Shown here one piece after another: positions 12,801-21,720 of a DNA stretch of 64,000 nt. The position numbers were made by a program, and so were the translations under genes. The DNA is from Asterias rubens (taxonomy: Eukaryota; Echinodermata; Asteroidea; Forcipulatida; Asteriidae), in NCBI RefSeq assembly GCF_902459465.1, contig NC_047076.1, positions 7,448,146-7,512,145 on the forward strand. Direction: 5' to 3'. The notes beneath the pieces are model-generated. The model saw nothing but the letters and a program-made list of their open reading frames with translations, did no database searches and was not told where the DNA came from. Each line of letters opens with the position of its first letter. The first letter of the stretch is position 1.

Positions 12801-15800
12801 TGACTTAGAAAAAGGTAGGAACAACGACACATTGATCTAAAATTGGCCCTTCCTTAACCTCAACACTCCAAATATGTTATGCCACAGAGGCTATTGTCAG
12901 ATGGAAACAGTAACTGAAGGGCCAACTACATAAAATGAACATTGCTCTAATAAACTCAAACGACCAAAATAATAAAGAAAACTCAGATTTTTACAAAGGG
13001 GAAACCAAAAAGTATGAAGAATATACATCAAATTTGTATTTAACTGTCCTAATCTCTACTGCTTCATCAAGGCACCCTCCATGCCCATACAATGTAGTCA
13101 CTGCCTTGGTACACCATACTCATAATACTAATAGAAATCAAAATTTCCCTGTGAAGTTGTGAGTCTGACCATAGTCCTTGCTCTTTGGTCTGACCAAGAT
13201 ATTTATGAATGGACAAATCAGTTTCCTCAAATAGTTTTCCTCATTTTTCTCATGGTACCAGCAAAAATTCAGCTCTTCCGTTTTGTTTCATAACCAAGTA
13301 CACTACATTCATGTATCATGAAAACTGCAAGCCATTTCATTCAAATTGTGCAGGTCAATGAAGTGTGTGTTGTTCTGTCCCACACTAATGGGTCCATAGA
13401 CCATGTGATAACTTTTGGACTGTGCCTAGTCGAGGGTATTGATTTGAAACAAGAAACCTTCCCATTTTTACAAAATTTTAATGTCACACCATGGCTCCAT
13501 TATGGTGAACAAACCCATACGATTGCACCCACTATCCTAATAACACATGAGTACCGGTAGTATGAGTACCGGTAGGTACATCCAAACCGGGGACCTATAA
13601 CAAAATAGGACAATAGAGTCCACGGGTCGGGAAAGGTCCACAGTTGGAAAACTTGTGTACAAAACCAATGGGAGCTGTTACAAAAAAGTTAAAGAGTATA
13701 TATAAACAAAAAAGGGACAGTAGGAGTTCCATGGTTGCAGGCATTTATGTAAGCTAATGTGTGTGTACATTTAAACTGAATTTGACCTTCTTGGAGCCCC
13801 CTTTGAGTCGTACAGCACACAATCATGTCCCAGACAACCCACCATGATATGGTATCCCACCCAGCCCCACCCAATTACTGGATTACTTTATAGAAGGGAT
13901 AGCACTACATGAAGCTTGTCCATTGAGCTGTCTAGGGCAGTTACATGTATTTAAACAGCCAATAAAGGATGATCTCAAATAAATAGATATTACAGTTTCC
14001 TAACAGCTGCAGTCCATCCAGGAAACATACAAAATATAACGAGTCTTTTACCTCACGTTAAACATGGTAAAAATGGGTTTTTCTCCAGAACGCTCCATGC
14101 CAAATTTCTGAAAAACGTGGGGTAAAACAAGCCCGCGCGACAAAGGAATCGTGACGTCAGTGGCAGCTATTTGGTGTGGAAATGCAAAAACTGGAGAACT
14201 GTGTTCAAAACTAATAGGGGATAATCGTTACTGGCATCCAGGGTCATTATAATACATGTAGATAAGCCGTTTTTGACTCTCGGCTGAAAAAGCCGCGCAG
14301 CCGGGTGCATTTTTGACTCAGTTATTTATTACTAAATGCAAATTTTGAGAGTAAAATGGTTATTAACCGTTACATGTTCATGTATCTGCGATGTCTATTT
14401 GGCCATAAAAAGGTAATAGTTGACACATTGAGATCATCCTTTATTGGCTCTTTAAAGGAACATTACAGAATTGGTTTTGCTAGCAAAAATTTGATGGCAA
14501 TGTATGCACTTTATGTAATCCACCATTCATAAACTGACAAACCTGTAGAAATTTAAGATCGATCGGCCAACTGTGTCATGAGAGAATAGTGAAAAAAACT
14601 ATTACAAAATTTTGCATTGCATCGATGCCAAAACAAAAATGAAGTAAACGCTCACTGAGCGATAAACTCCAAACTCCAAAGGTAAAATTGGATTATTCAT
14701 TTCTCCAAAAAAAAGAAAATTTCGGACAGAAATATTTTAAGGGATGCTAACTATTCATCAGCATTTAATAGACCGTGTAAGTTTGATGTAAATCTGTGAT
14801 CTTCACGATTTTTGTTTCTTACCAATTCTATAACGTTCCTTTAATTTATAATACAAAATCAATGTAGTTTGACATAACCTCAAGCTAAATTCAAAGGGAC
14901 ATTTAATGAATCAGTAGACCCTTATGCTTTTTTGAGATATGGCGGACACAATGCTATTAACACTTAATTAGTTTTGGGTAAATTTGTCTGTATACACCCA
15001 AACCAAACAGTACACTCCTTTTGCGTCCGCCTTACCTCAAAATGGTTAATTCTATTGCATTAATTGAAACATGTCATGTGCAGCAGCAACCATTAAAGAC
15101 ACGGGACAATTGGTAATTGTCAAAGACTAGCCTTCACAGTTGGTGTATCTCAACATATGCATAAAATAACAAACCTGTGAAAATTTGAGCTCAATCGGTC
15201 ATCGAACTTGCGAGATAATAATTAAAGAAAAAAACACCCTTGTCACACGAAGTTGTGTGCGTTTTATATGGTTGATTCGAGACCTCAAGTTCTAAACCTG
15301 AGGTCTCAAAATCAACTTCGTGAAAAAAATTTTCTTTCTCGAAAACTATGGCACTTCAGAGGGAGCCGTTTCTCACAATGTTTTATACCATAAATCTCTC
15401 CCCATTACTTGTCACCAAGCAAGAAAAGTTTTATGCTAATAAATATTTTGAGTAATTACCAATAGTGTCCACTGCCTTTAAACCACTCTAAAACTACTAG
15501 ATTAAATTAAATCAGCTCACTAGATGTTGCACCACGCAATGCAGTAAAATTGATATTGCCGGCATGTGGTTGTTGCCTTCATAAGGAATGCCAGACCTCA
15601 AGCAGTGTCCACATTATCTACAAATCTGATGACAGCTTGTTTGTTTTAGGATTATAAAAACTAGGCACATTGTAAATTGCAACAGTAACACATTGCAATT
15701 ATATGTTAGTTAAAACTAACCTAATCAAGGCATAAAGTAGACATTGAGAATTTTGAGACCATCAGCAAAAACCTCTGAGTGGTGCCGTTTATGAATGGGC

Positions 15801-17876
15801 TAGATTTAAACTTCAACATGCACTGGAGTATAGTACGTGCTAAAAGCAACACACAGTCATAGCCGTAGCTTTAGTCACAGCCTTCGGATATGACCTACAT
15901 GTAAGTTTGTTTTACAGGTCATTTAGAATACTCATGTTAAAATTAGTGTGTTCTGGGGTGGTTTGGGGGTCAGGTGTGTCAAAAGAAATTTACTGAAAAT
16001 CTAAAAAAAAATTATTTAATATGAATATTTAAAACAATCGGAGAAGAATCTTGAAACAAAAAAGTACCCAGCTGCCAAAGACCGTCATCATTCCTGACTT
16101 AACTGTTAAGTCATTTGTTTTAAAAGCCGTTGAAAACTACTGATGTTGGAGACATTTGATCTCAAATATCTGGTTCACTTGAGGCATTACTTTGTTCTTC
16201 AGTGTATAATATGAAGCCATAAATATAATTTAGAAATCAAAATTTGGGGTGGGTCAGGTGTGTGCGTCAAAACAATTTATTTCGAAGTTGCTGCTGAACT
16301 ACCAACATGTTGCAACATCTGAATGATGTAACTCCACAAGGCCGTTTCTGTACAGGCTTTCCCGTGCCAACTAATGGACCCATCCAGAGCTGGATATTTA
16401 GCAATAGACTCTGCATCAAGTTTACCAAGAAGAGATAATGAATTTGCAAGCATTGACTGATGAGATTAGGGGCTAGCTGATTAAGCCACTGCCTTCAAAT
16501 CTCCACAGGAGGCTTGGAGGCTTTACTGCAGTCAAGGGGTAGACCCAATTATTTGAATTGCCCTGCAATGTAAATGTCACACCATTTAGTCTGAAACGCT
16601 TTACTTCAGCTATGATGAGCTGAGGTGGGTGTGGGTGGGGAGGGGGGGGGGGGGTGATGTAGACAGTCCAGGCAGATTGCATGTGGTTGGGGTGGGTGTT
16701 TAGAGACTACATGTATGATGTCTATTTGAGAATACTCAGTTTGGCATTCTTTTTTGTTTTAAATCAATAGGCTAAATACACCTTCATCCATGTAATGTAA
16801 CCCAACACTTCCAGCAGCACATCTCTGCACTATATTCGGACACCCTTATATTCTGATAACATCCTTGTGATTTACGTTTTAGGGTTAGGTGAAAGGCAGT
16901 GGACACTTGGAAATTGTCAAGGACTAGCCTTCACAGTTGGTGTATCTCAACAATATGCATAAAATAACAAACCTGTGAAAATTTGAGCTCAATCGGTCAT
17001 CGCACTTGCCAGACAATAATGAAAGAAAAAACACCCTTGTCACACAAAGTTGTGTGCGTTTAGATGGTTGATTACGAAACCTCAAGTTCTAAATCTGAGG
17101 TCTCGAAATCAAATTCATGGAAAATTACTTCTTTCTCGAAAACTATGGCACTTCAGAGGGAGCCGTTTCTCACAATGTTTTATATCATCAACCTCTCCCC
17201 ATTACTCGTCACCAAGAAAGGTTTTATGCTAATCATTATTTTGAGTAATTACCAATAGTGTCCACTGCCTTTAAGAGTTAGGGTTAGGAATCTATAAGAA
17301 AATACACTAGGGGTGTTGGAACATTACTTAGGGTGTCGGAACATAGGGCTGTCGGAGCATTTGCTGTTGTGCGGTGTGCTTTTGCTGTTGTGCCCTCTGC
17401 AAGGTTCCAATACAAACTTCCATTTTCCCATAGAATTGTGTCCCTTACCAGAGGAAAACTTATTTATCCCCCTTCAATGAGCGAAGATCAAGGCCTGCAA
17501 GTTATTCAGTGCATAACGTTACAGTATACCCAGGCCTGATACTTCACGGAGGCAACAAAGGCGATTGCCTCCGTATCCTCTGGTCATTGCCTTCGTGCCC
17601 TTGAAATGCTCCAGTACAATTTTGCAATTTCATCAAAGGGTGCCCTTCACCAAGAAGAAAATGCCTTGGTGCCCTTGCCCTTTCAAAATCGAAGCATACA
17701 GCCCTGTATACCAATGTACATACCTCAGTGAGAAGCCATGGGTTTTCTTTGGTCAGTTCATCCCAGTTGACATCTTCGGTGACTGTAGCCCACCTATTGG
17801 CTGCAGTCACATCACACTGGAGGTGTTTCTGGAGGAGGTTTTTCCCCGCCGCTTCCCGGATGGCTTTTGCCGACAT
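816..17876 (-). CDS. ACLY: ATP-citrate lyase, N-terminal part (five coding exons, gene runs off left edge)
   Basis: ATP-citrate lyase makes cytosolic acetyl-CoA and oxaloacetate from citrate, CoA and ATP. It feeds lipid synthesis and histone acetylation. Five exons on the minus strand join in frame: 17876-17724, 4767-4645, 3066-2905, 1690-1599 and 895-816. The spliced product of about 204 residues follows the human N-terminus closely. It starts [12 protein letters not shown], then has [16 protein letters not shown] (the ATP-grasp nucleotide-binding stretch, with the lysine and Arg-Gly expected there), then [15 protein letters not shown] and [10 protein letters not shown]. All introns have GT/AG ends. 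The human protein is about 1100 residues, so over 80% of the gene lies left of the window. Intron 1 of the coding part is nearly 13 kb and packed with repeats. The identification is by remembered family sequence and is very strong. The 5' UTR and promoter are less certain. Confidence 0.96.
1068..1366 (-). repeat. Degenerate GGACACTATTGG-family palindromic element
   Basis: It starts with a decayed TGGAGACTATTGGTAGTTAC end and closes near CAATTTCCAAAGGTGTCCAG. This is the minus orientation of the family typified at 60616-61002. It lies in ACLY intron 4. Confidence 0.6.
1366..1510. repeat. AGTTAGGAC terminal-inverted-repeat element
   Basis: It runs from AGGGGTTGATTTCACAAAG to CTTGTGAAATCCACCCCAG and contains inverted copies of AGTCCTAACTTAGGACT-like sequence. 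Relatives are at 38936-39121 and 50090-50190. Confidence 0.65.
1599..1690 (-). CDS. ACLY: ACLY coding exon 4
   Basis: The exon is 92 bases (30 codons plus 2), with acceptor TTTCAACAG and donor GTAAGT. It encodes [12 protein letters not shown] and then [13 protein letters not shown], matching the human stretch AQKLLVGVDEKL to APEDKKE in length and spacing. The last codon is completed by the first base of the next exon. Confidence 0.93.
1855..1980 (+). repeat. tRNA-derived SINE head
   Basis: It has an A-box-like TGGTTAAGTGGTAAGA and a B-box-like ATGTTCAAATCCTG spaced as in a tRNA, followed by an AT-rich tail. It is too decayed for a functional tRNA. Confidence 0.55.
2060..2431. repeat. TTAAAGGAACACGTTGCC palindromic MITE
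   Basis: The ends are TTAAAGGAACACGTTGCCTT and AAGGCAACGTGTTCCTTT, with the two halves near-complementary around a TTTATGGGAGTC core. Other copies are at 48991-49183, 50999-51376 and 61539-61917. The open frames inside are element sequence. Confidence 0.85.
2905..3066 (-). CDS. ACLY: ACLY coding exon 3
   Basis: The exon has 54 codons, phase 0 at both ends, acceptor ATTGCAG and donor GTGATT. It encodes NFIIEPF near the start and [16 protein letters not shown] at the end, the conserved ATP-grasp segment of ATP-citrate lyase. The donor is followed within about 15 bp by a long C/G homopolymer (2869-2887), which may be hard to sequence. Confidence 0.96.
3460..3640. repeat. Decayed ATTTCATAGAGCTGCTT-family element
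   Basis: GGCCAATTTCATAAAAGCC followed by CTTAGCAAAGAAATG resembles the interior of the family at 7833-8065. It is partial. Confidence 0.4.
3823..4196 (+). repeat. GGACACTATTGG MITE, copy 1
   Basis: This is a palindromic element ending ACCAATAGTGTCCACTGCC then TTTAA. It lies in ACLY intron 2. The 98-aa open frame inside is element sequence. Confidence 0.85.
4312..4545 (+). repeat. SINE body, family S1, third copy
   Basis: It shares GTAAAAGAACCCACTGCACT and TTCGCCCCGGTGTTCCTGG with 1-345 and ends in an ATT/TTA-rich tail. Confidence 0.7.
4645..4767 (-). CDS. ACLY: ACLY coding exon 2
   Basis: The exon has 41 codons, phase 0 at both ends, a TGCAG acceptor and a GTGAGT donor. It encodes [18 protein letters not shown] followed by [12 protein letters not shown]. 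This is the nucleotide-binding start of the ATP-grasp domain and is nearly identical to human at the [14 protein letters not shown] core. Confidence 0.96.
5645..5860 (-). repeat. tRNA-derived SINE, family S2
   Basis: The minus strand has a B-box-like GTTCGAATCCCGGGC near 5780 and the body motif TTCTCTTCACCCAGGAG. The same body is at 32040-32310. Confidence 0.6.
6240..6310 (-). repeat. tRNA-like SINE head
   Basis: The minus strand reads AGCTCATTTGGTAGAGCG, then GGTTCTGGGTTCAAATCC, an A box and B box at tRNA spacing. The anticodon arm does not fold well, so it is called tRNA-derived repeat rather than tRNA. Confidence 0.5.
6579..6654. repeat. 76-bp near-perfect palindrome
   Basis: The arms pair around TATT|AATA at 6616/6617 with a single mismatch (TTGTTGAAG against CTTAAACAA). 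Its right arm is also the outer end of the next palindrome. Confidence 0.9.
6635..6843. repeat. 209-bp perfect palindrome
   Basis: 104-bp arms match base for base around a single central A at 6739 (TGTTAAAT A ATTTAACA). Each arm holds two copies of AATCACGCTTAAACAAAGCA. It lies in ACLY coding intron 1 and contains no open frame. Confidence 0.95.
7833..8065. repeat. ATTTCATAGAGCTGCTT terminal-inverted-repeat element
   Basis: The ends are GGGGCCAATTTCATAGAGC and GCTCTATGAAATTA...GGCCC. Related copies are at 11933-12137, 55354-55540 and 58515-58780. Confidence 0.75.
8249..8281. repeat. Short tandem duplication
   Basis: TATGCAGCCACAGTG occurs twice in direct succession. Confidence 0.8.
8365..8738 (+). 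repeat. GGACACTATTGG MITE, copy 2
   Basis: It starts TTAAAGACACTGGACACTAT; the right end has lost part of the inverted repeat (CTACCACTGCCTTTA). Confidence 0.8.
8830..9000 (+). repeat. SINE fragment, family S3
   Basis: It has B-box-like GAGTTCGAATCCCACC and the body GGAGTACTGGATACATTG. The same family is at 33474-33600. Confidence 0.55.
9001..11930. other. ACLY coding intron 1, mostly featureless stretch
   Basis: No exon was found. It holds a TTTA-rich tract (9005-9060), a G run (9065-9076), a (GTTT)n microsatellite at 10157-10193 and a C run (11031-11041). Open frames here show no conserved protein. Confidence 0.5.
10157..10193 (+). repeat. (GTTT)n microsatellite
   Basis: About nine GTTT units in a row. 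Confidence 0.95.
11906..12420 (+). repeat. tRNA-derived SINE split by a later insertion
   Basis: The head GTCATGGCCGAGCAGTGTAA (11907) and the B box GCGGGTTCGAATCCTGAT (12170) are separated by the element at 11933-12137. Then come the body motifs CCTTCGGATGGGAC and CCCCGGTGTTTCTGG, as in family S1. Confidence 0.7.
11933..12137. mobile_element. Nonautonomous TIR element inserted in a SINE
   Basis: It runs CAGGGCAAAATTTCATAGAG to CTCTATGAAATTGGGCCCTG and interrupts a tRNA-derived SINE between its A and B boxes, which proves mobility. Terminal CAGGG is typical of hAT elements, but no clear 8-bp duplication was seen. Confidence 0.75.
13951..14455. repeat. TTAA-flanked palindromic element
   Basis: The ends are TTAAACAGCCAATAAAGGAT and CCTTTATTGGCTCTTTAA, with TGATCTCA/TGAGATCA extending the inverted repeat. 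It abuts the next element and shares its TTAA. Confidence 0.8.
14452..14844. repeat. TTAAAGGAACATTACAG palindromic MITE
   Basis: The ends are TTAAAGGAACATTACAGAAT and ATTCTATAACGTTCCTTTAA, with long inverted arms. Its interior (GTAAGTTTGATGTAAATCTG, AACGCTCACTGAGCG) is shared with 58100-58480. Confidence 0.8.
15093..15482 (+). repeat. GGACACTATTGG MITE, copy 3
   Basis: It is a full-length palindromic copy with TTAA at both ends, in ACLY coding intron 1. Confidence 0.85.
15483..16891. other. ACLY coding intron 1, no recognised feature
   Basis: Only a G-rich tract at 16619-16653 stands out. The open frames on either strand lack conserved motifs. Confidence 0.4.
16892..17274 (+). repeat. GGACACTATTGG MITE, copy 4
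   Basis: It is a full-length palindromic copy ending CCACTGCCTTTAA. Confidence 0.85.
17532..17704. repeat. GCCTGATACTTCACG repeat, copy beside ACLY exon
   Basis: It shares CTGGTCATTGCC, GGTGCCCTTGCCCTTTCAAA and GAAGCATACAGCCCTG with 42454-42625. Shorter relatives are at 30140-30212, 34645-34700, 50229-50300 and 53560-53620. Confidence 0.75.
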
Positions 17877-17929
17877 TTTGTTTTATGTGTTACCTGATCT
17901 AATAACAGGTCCTCGTTTTGACTCTACAA
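17724..17929 (-). CDS. ACLY: ACLY first coding exon with short 5' UTR
   Basis: The start codon is at 17876-17874, and 51 codons run to a GAG|GTATGT donor at 17724, ending in phase 0. The product has MSAKAI at its start and NPWLLTE at its end, matching the human first coding exon in length and boundary. A pyrimidine-rich acceptor (TTTTCTTTTAG on the minus strand, ending at 17930) would give 53 bases of 5' UTR, implying an upstream noncoding exon. The repeat at 17532-17704 lies just beyond the donor. Confidence 0.93.
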
Positions 17930-18069
17930 CTAAAAGAAAACAAGGGGAAAATACATTGTTAGGTTTGCCAATTTTTTTGTTATTATTAAATGAAAGTCAG
18001 AGACAAAAGGATAAAAGATTTTCATCTGCGCCAATTGCATCTTTGCTCTTGTCAAAGCAGAAGCCAGTG

Positions 18070-18215
18070 TGGTGTGTCGTGGCCGAGCACAGGCCGAGGT
18101 CAAGCATGCAGCTCAAGTTCTAGTTTTACTGATCAGCAGAGTGTGGGCTCATGTCCCAGTCTTGCTTATTATGGTTGCGCCCTTAACTTTAGCAGGATAC
18201 AACCATAATATTGCT
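18070..18215 (+). repeat. SINE fragment
   Basis: TCGTGGCCGAGCACAGG and CTGATCAGCAGAGTGTGGGC parallel the SINE at 11906-12200. Confidence 0.5.
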
Positions 18216-18235
18216 TTATTGTGGGGTGTTTAAAC

Positions 18236-18400
18236 CTTTGATATTATGACCAGTAAAAAATGTTGAAACATGGGCGTGACACGCGAGCTTGCACCTGTGC
18301 TTATATGACAGTTTCTTCATTCCTATTGGTCGAGAGCAACTACCGGGACAGTTGTGCCACATCACGCGATACACGCGACGCGCACAGCAATCTCCTTATA
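18236..18400. repeat. Dispersed repeat, GGGCGTGACACGCG family
   Basis: It shares AATGTTGAAACATGGGCGTG and TTGGTCGAGAGCAAC with 53722-53872. Confidence 0.7.
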
Positions 18401-19312
18401 AGGAATTGTTTACCAGAGGGCCTTACCATTTCATAGCTGGAGGGGTGTTGGGTTGAAAGAAATCACTGAACAATTATCATTTTTGCATTTATTTTACTTT
18501 TTGACAAAAAGTTTTGATGCTTTTTGACCGAAAAGGTATATGAATGGGAATCAAAGTGTGTTGAATCGTTTTTTCAACTAGTGGTTTAAACCCGCCGAGG
18601 CCTGGTTCTTGATAATTTACCTCGACTTGGCTACTTATAATTAGGCCTATAGTATTATTAATGGTACTAAATCGTGTAAATGTGTGTCAGTGTGTAACTC
18701 AAATGTAAACAAACAAAGAATACACAACTGACAAAAAAAGCCCTGTACACTACAAACCTTCATCAATACCTTGAATTTGATCAAGTGATGGACATAAATA
18801 AATAAATAAATGAAGCCGAAGCACTTCCCCGTCTCCCGGATCCTGGCCGGAGTTATTGAAGAAACAATTTCAAGGGACCCCCCTTTATGACGTCACTGAC
18901 ACATTGACCAAACAACCCGGACACGCAAAATACACACGAGCCGTCGTGAAAAATATGTCTTGATTGAACAGCAAATAGATAAATGTATCCATTCTCTCGT
19001 CGGATTTACTCTCCTTTTAAAATTGCCAAATTATTTATACCTTCCTCACATTTGAAGATATTTATCAAACGAAAATAGAACGTATAAACATAAATATTTA
19101 CAACTTGGTCAAAAAATCACCGAAGACAACACCGTGATCTCACGCTGACGCCAGCCGTACCTCTCGGTACAGTTATCGAGAGCAACACGGTTGAGAAAGA
19201 AAACTGCACGGATATGTGGACATAAACTTCCAGTCGTGTACTGCAGCACTTTCCAAGGAGCACTTCTGTTATTAATAGCGATATACAACTAGATAAAAAC
19301 ACACTCCATGCT

Positions 19313-19650
19313 ACCTACCTCCTGAATTTGTTCAATACCTTCTTGAAAGTGTAATTCTTAGACGTTTTTTACGTTAGCTTCGTTGCCTTTCGCCTGGTTT
19401 TCGTGAATCAACCGGTACCCGGATATGTACAGTAAAGTACTGTACTACTGAGTCGAGCGTGCACAGTAGATACACTGTGTGTGTATGGTGTGTACTGTGT
19501 TGTGTGGGGGTGGTTGGTCGTGCACGATACGTGTGTTTCGTATGGTGCCATATCACACCACCACACACGTGTAGTCTGGATCACGTCACTGCCACGAGGT
19601 CAAAGTTACCATACACGCACAGTGATTGGACACTGGGCATTTATAAGCTC
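19313..19650 (-). promoter_or_regulatory. Possible ACLY noncoding first exon and promoter
   Basis: The first coding exon of ACLY seems to have a splice acceptor in its 5' UTR, so a noncoding exon should lie upstream on the minus strand. A good donor (GAG|GTAGGT on the minus strand, exon side at 19319) is present, and the stretch above it is richer in CG dinucleotides than its surroundings. There is no direct proof of transcription, and no TATA box was identified. Confidence 0.25.
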
Positions 19651-20454
19651 CGCCCAGGTTTGGAGTTGGCATTAAAGATGCTATGTCAGATTTTTGGCCG
19701 ATTTGACCCAAAAATTTTGATTTAAAATTCAATAGGTATTTTGTGGGGGGTCGAGAAATTTACAAGCTTTCATTTGAGCCATTGCTCGAAAAAGTCCGCC
19801 AATTATTAGTAGCACCGACAATATATCACGTGACCAATTATTATGTGTTTTATGAGAAACGTTTTAAATTTTTGTCATGGTTCCTGACCATTAAAAGTAA
19901 AAGTTAAACTTGTTTTCAAAGTGCGCCCTCTGTTGACCACTAATGGTTAGTGAAGAAATGACGTCACTGCATCAAATTCGCAAACGGAATAGGCGTGGTA
20001 TGCAGACATACAATTGTTGACGTAGTGGGAGGCTATGAAAAAGATTGGTTTTTGATTGGTTAAAGACCTCAAGAAGCAATGAATATTCATATATAGTTTT
20101 TTTATTATTTAAAACAGATAAATAACTGGTCCTCAAGCCCCAGGGGCTTGAAAATTAATGGATAAAGGAGATTAGCAGGTGCATTCACAACGCGGAAGGA
20201 TTCTACGCAAATGTTTAACTTTATTTTGCCACTATTCGAAAATCGTTCATATTTTAAAAGATCCGGTGGTTCATGGGTGACGATGATAAACAGTTTACTA
20301 TTGAACAATATTATGTAATTACTGGGAATGTAATCATGCAGTAACTATAGAACACAGGGCCACATTCGGCGACAGGTTTTTTATGCAGTTTGATGCGATG
20401 TGACGAGTGGGAAATATGGCCAAGTATCCAGCAACCAATACAAGTACTTCCATT
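19651..20454. other. ACLY-MSL1 intergenic region, no gene seen
   Basis: AT-rich sequence with scattered short motifs (TCACGTGAC at about 19830) and no exon. Confidence 0.4.
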
Positions 20455-21290
20455 AATAGAGGGCGGTATTTTCAATGGGGATTAATAATAGAGGTAACGG
20501 TGGGGTGGGAAGCAATGGGGGGGGGGAGGCGCTGGTGGGGAGTAGTGAGAAGAGATGGGAGTCTGGATGACTGAATGCGCGGATGCGTGGATGCGAAGTG
20601 GCCATCGCAGGCAAAAGAAGGAAACTTCAATAATGGATGCCGTTATTCTAATGGGGAATAAATATATATATATGTATATAGAGGTAACGGTGGGGAAAAG
20701 TGAGAAGAGATGGGGGTTTGGATGACTGAATGCGCGGATGCACGGATGCGAAGTTAGTCTTGGTTCAAGACTCTCCTGGATTTGTCACAAAAGGGCGCGC
20801 TATCACCCCCAACGCGCTATCAACCACGATCCACTATCACCCGAGAACCGCTATCATCACAGGAGAGTCTGGGCACATTCGTTAAATCTCCCCCCAAATG
20901 AAGGGGCGGGCTCTGCGGGAAACTTACGCACGCGCATTATGTTTCCCCCCGATTTTGGGGGAGATTTACCGAATGTGCCAATACTCTCCTGTGATAGTGG
21001 TTCTCGGGTGATAGCGGATCGTGGTTGATGATAGCGGTTCGTGGTTGATAGCGCGTTGGGGGTGATAGCGCGACCTCTTGTGACAAATCCAAGAGAGTCT
21101 TGAACCAAGACTAATGCGAAGTGGGTAGGCAAAGAAGGGAACTTCAATAATTAGAGGGTGGTATTTTCAATGGGCAATAAATAGAGGTAGCGGTGGGGAG
21201 TAGTGAGAAGAGATGGGAGTCGGGATGACTGGATGCGCGGATGCGTGGATGCGAAGTGGGCAAGCAAAGAAGAGAACTTCAATAATAGAG
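20455..21290. repeat. Imperfect tandem repeat, GAGAAGAGATGGG unit
   Basis: At least three copies of a ~150-200 bp unit contain GAGGTAACGGTGGGG, AGTGAGAAGAGATGGG and GAATGCGCGGATGCGTGGAT. The middle copy is interrupted by the element at 20755-21113. Confidence 0.8.
20755..21113. mobile_element. Palindromic TIR element with 9-bp target duplication
   Basis: The termini TAGTCTTGGTTCAAGACTC and its reverse complement are followed inward by long inverted arms with degenerate GATAGCGGTTC-type repeats. It is flanked by the direct repeat ATGCGAAGT (20746-20754 and 21114-21122). A 9-bp duplication fits Mutator-like elements. It carries no transposase. Confidence 0.85.
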
Positions 21291-21293
21291 GGA

Positions 21294-21720
21294 TGGGGAA
21301 CATTTGCATAGCGGCAATATATATAAATGGAATTCGGGCTTTCTTTTCCTTATTAAAATAATCCTTCAATGGGGAACATTTGCATAGCGGCATTAATATT
21401 AAATGGAATTCAGGCTTTCTTTCCCTGTTTAGAATAATCCTTCAATGGGGAACATTTGCATAGCGGCAATATAATAAATATTAAGTAAATTGAATTCGGG
21501 CTTTCTTTCCCTTTTAAAAAAAATCATTGAATTGGGAACATTTGCATAGCGGCAATAAATATTAAGTAAATGGATTTCGGGCTTTCTTTCCCTTTTTAAA
21601 ATAATCGTTCAATGGGGAACATTTGCATGGCGACAATATATATGTACATGGAATTCGGGCTTTCTTTCCCTTTTTAAAATAATCCTTGAATGTGGAACAT
21701 TTGCATAGCGGCAACAGGGG
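21294..21720. repeat. Tandem array of ~75-85 bp units
   Basis: Six units each contain GGGGAACATTTGCATAGCGG and GAATTCGGGCTTTCTTT, starting near 21294, 21369, 21445, 21531, 21611 and 21690. A single inverted unit is at 23285-23345. Confidence 0.9.

Noticed and set aside
17565-18123. Plus-strand frames of 110 and 131 codons
   Set aside because: They overlap the ACLY first coding exon on the other strand and a dispersed repeat.
20455-21720. CRISPR-like array
   Set aside because: Units are tandem without unique spacers and the genome is eukaryotic.
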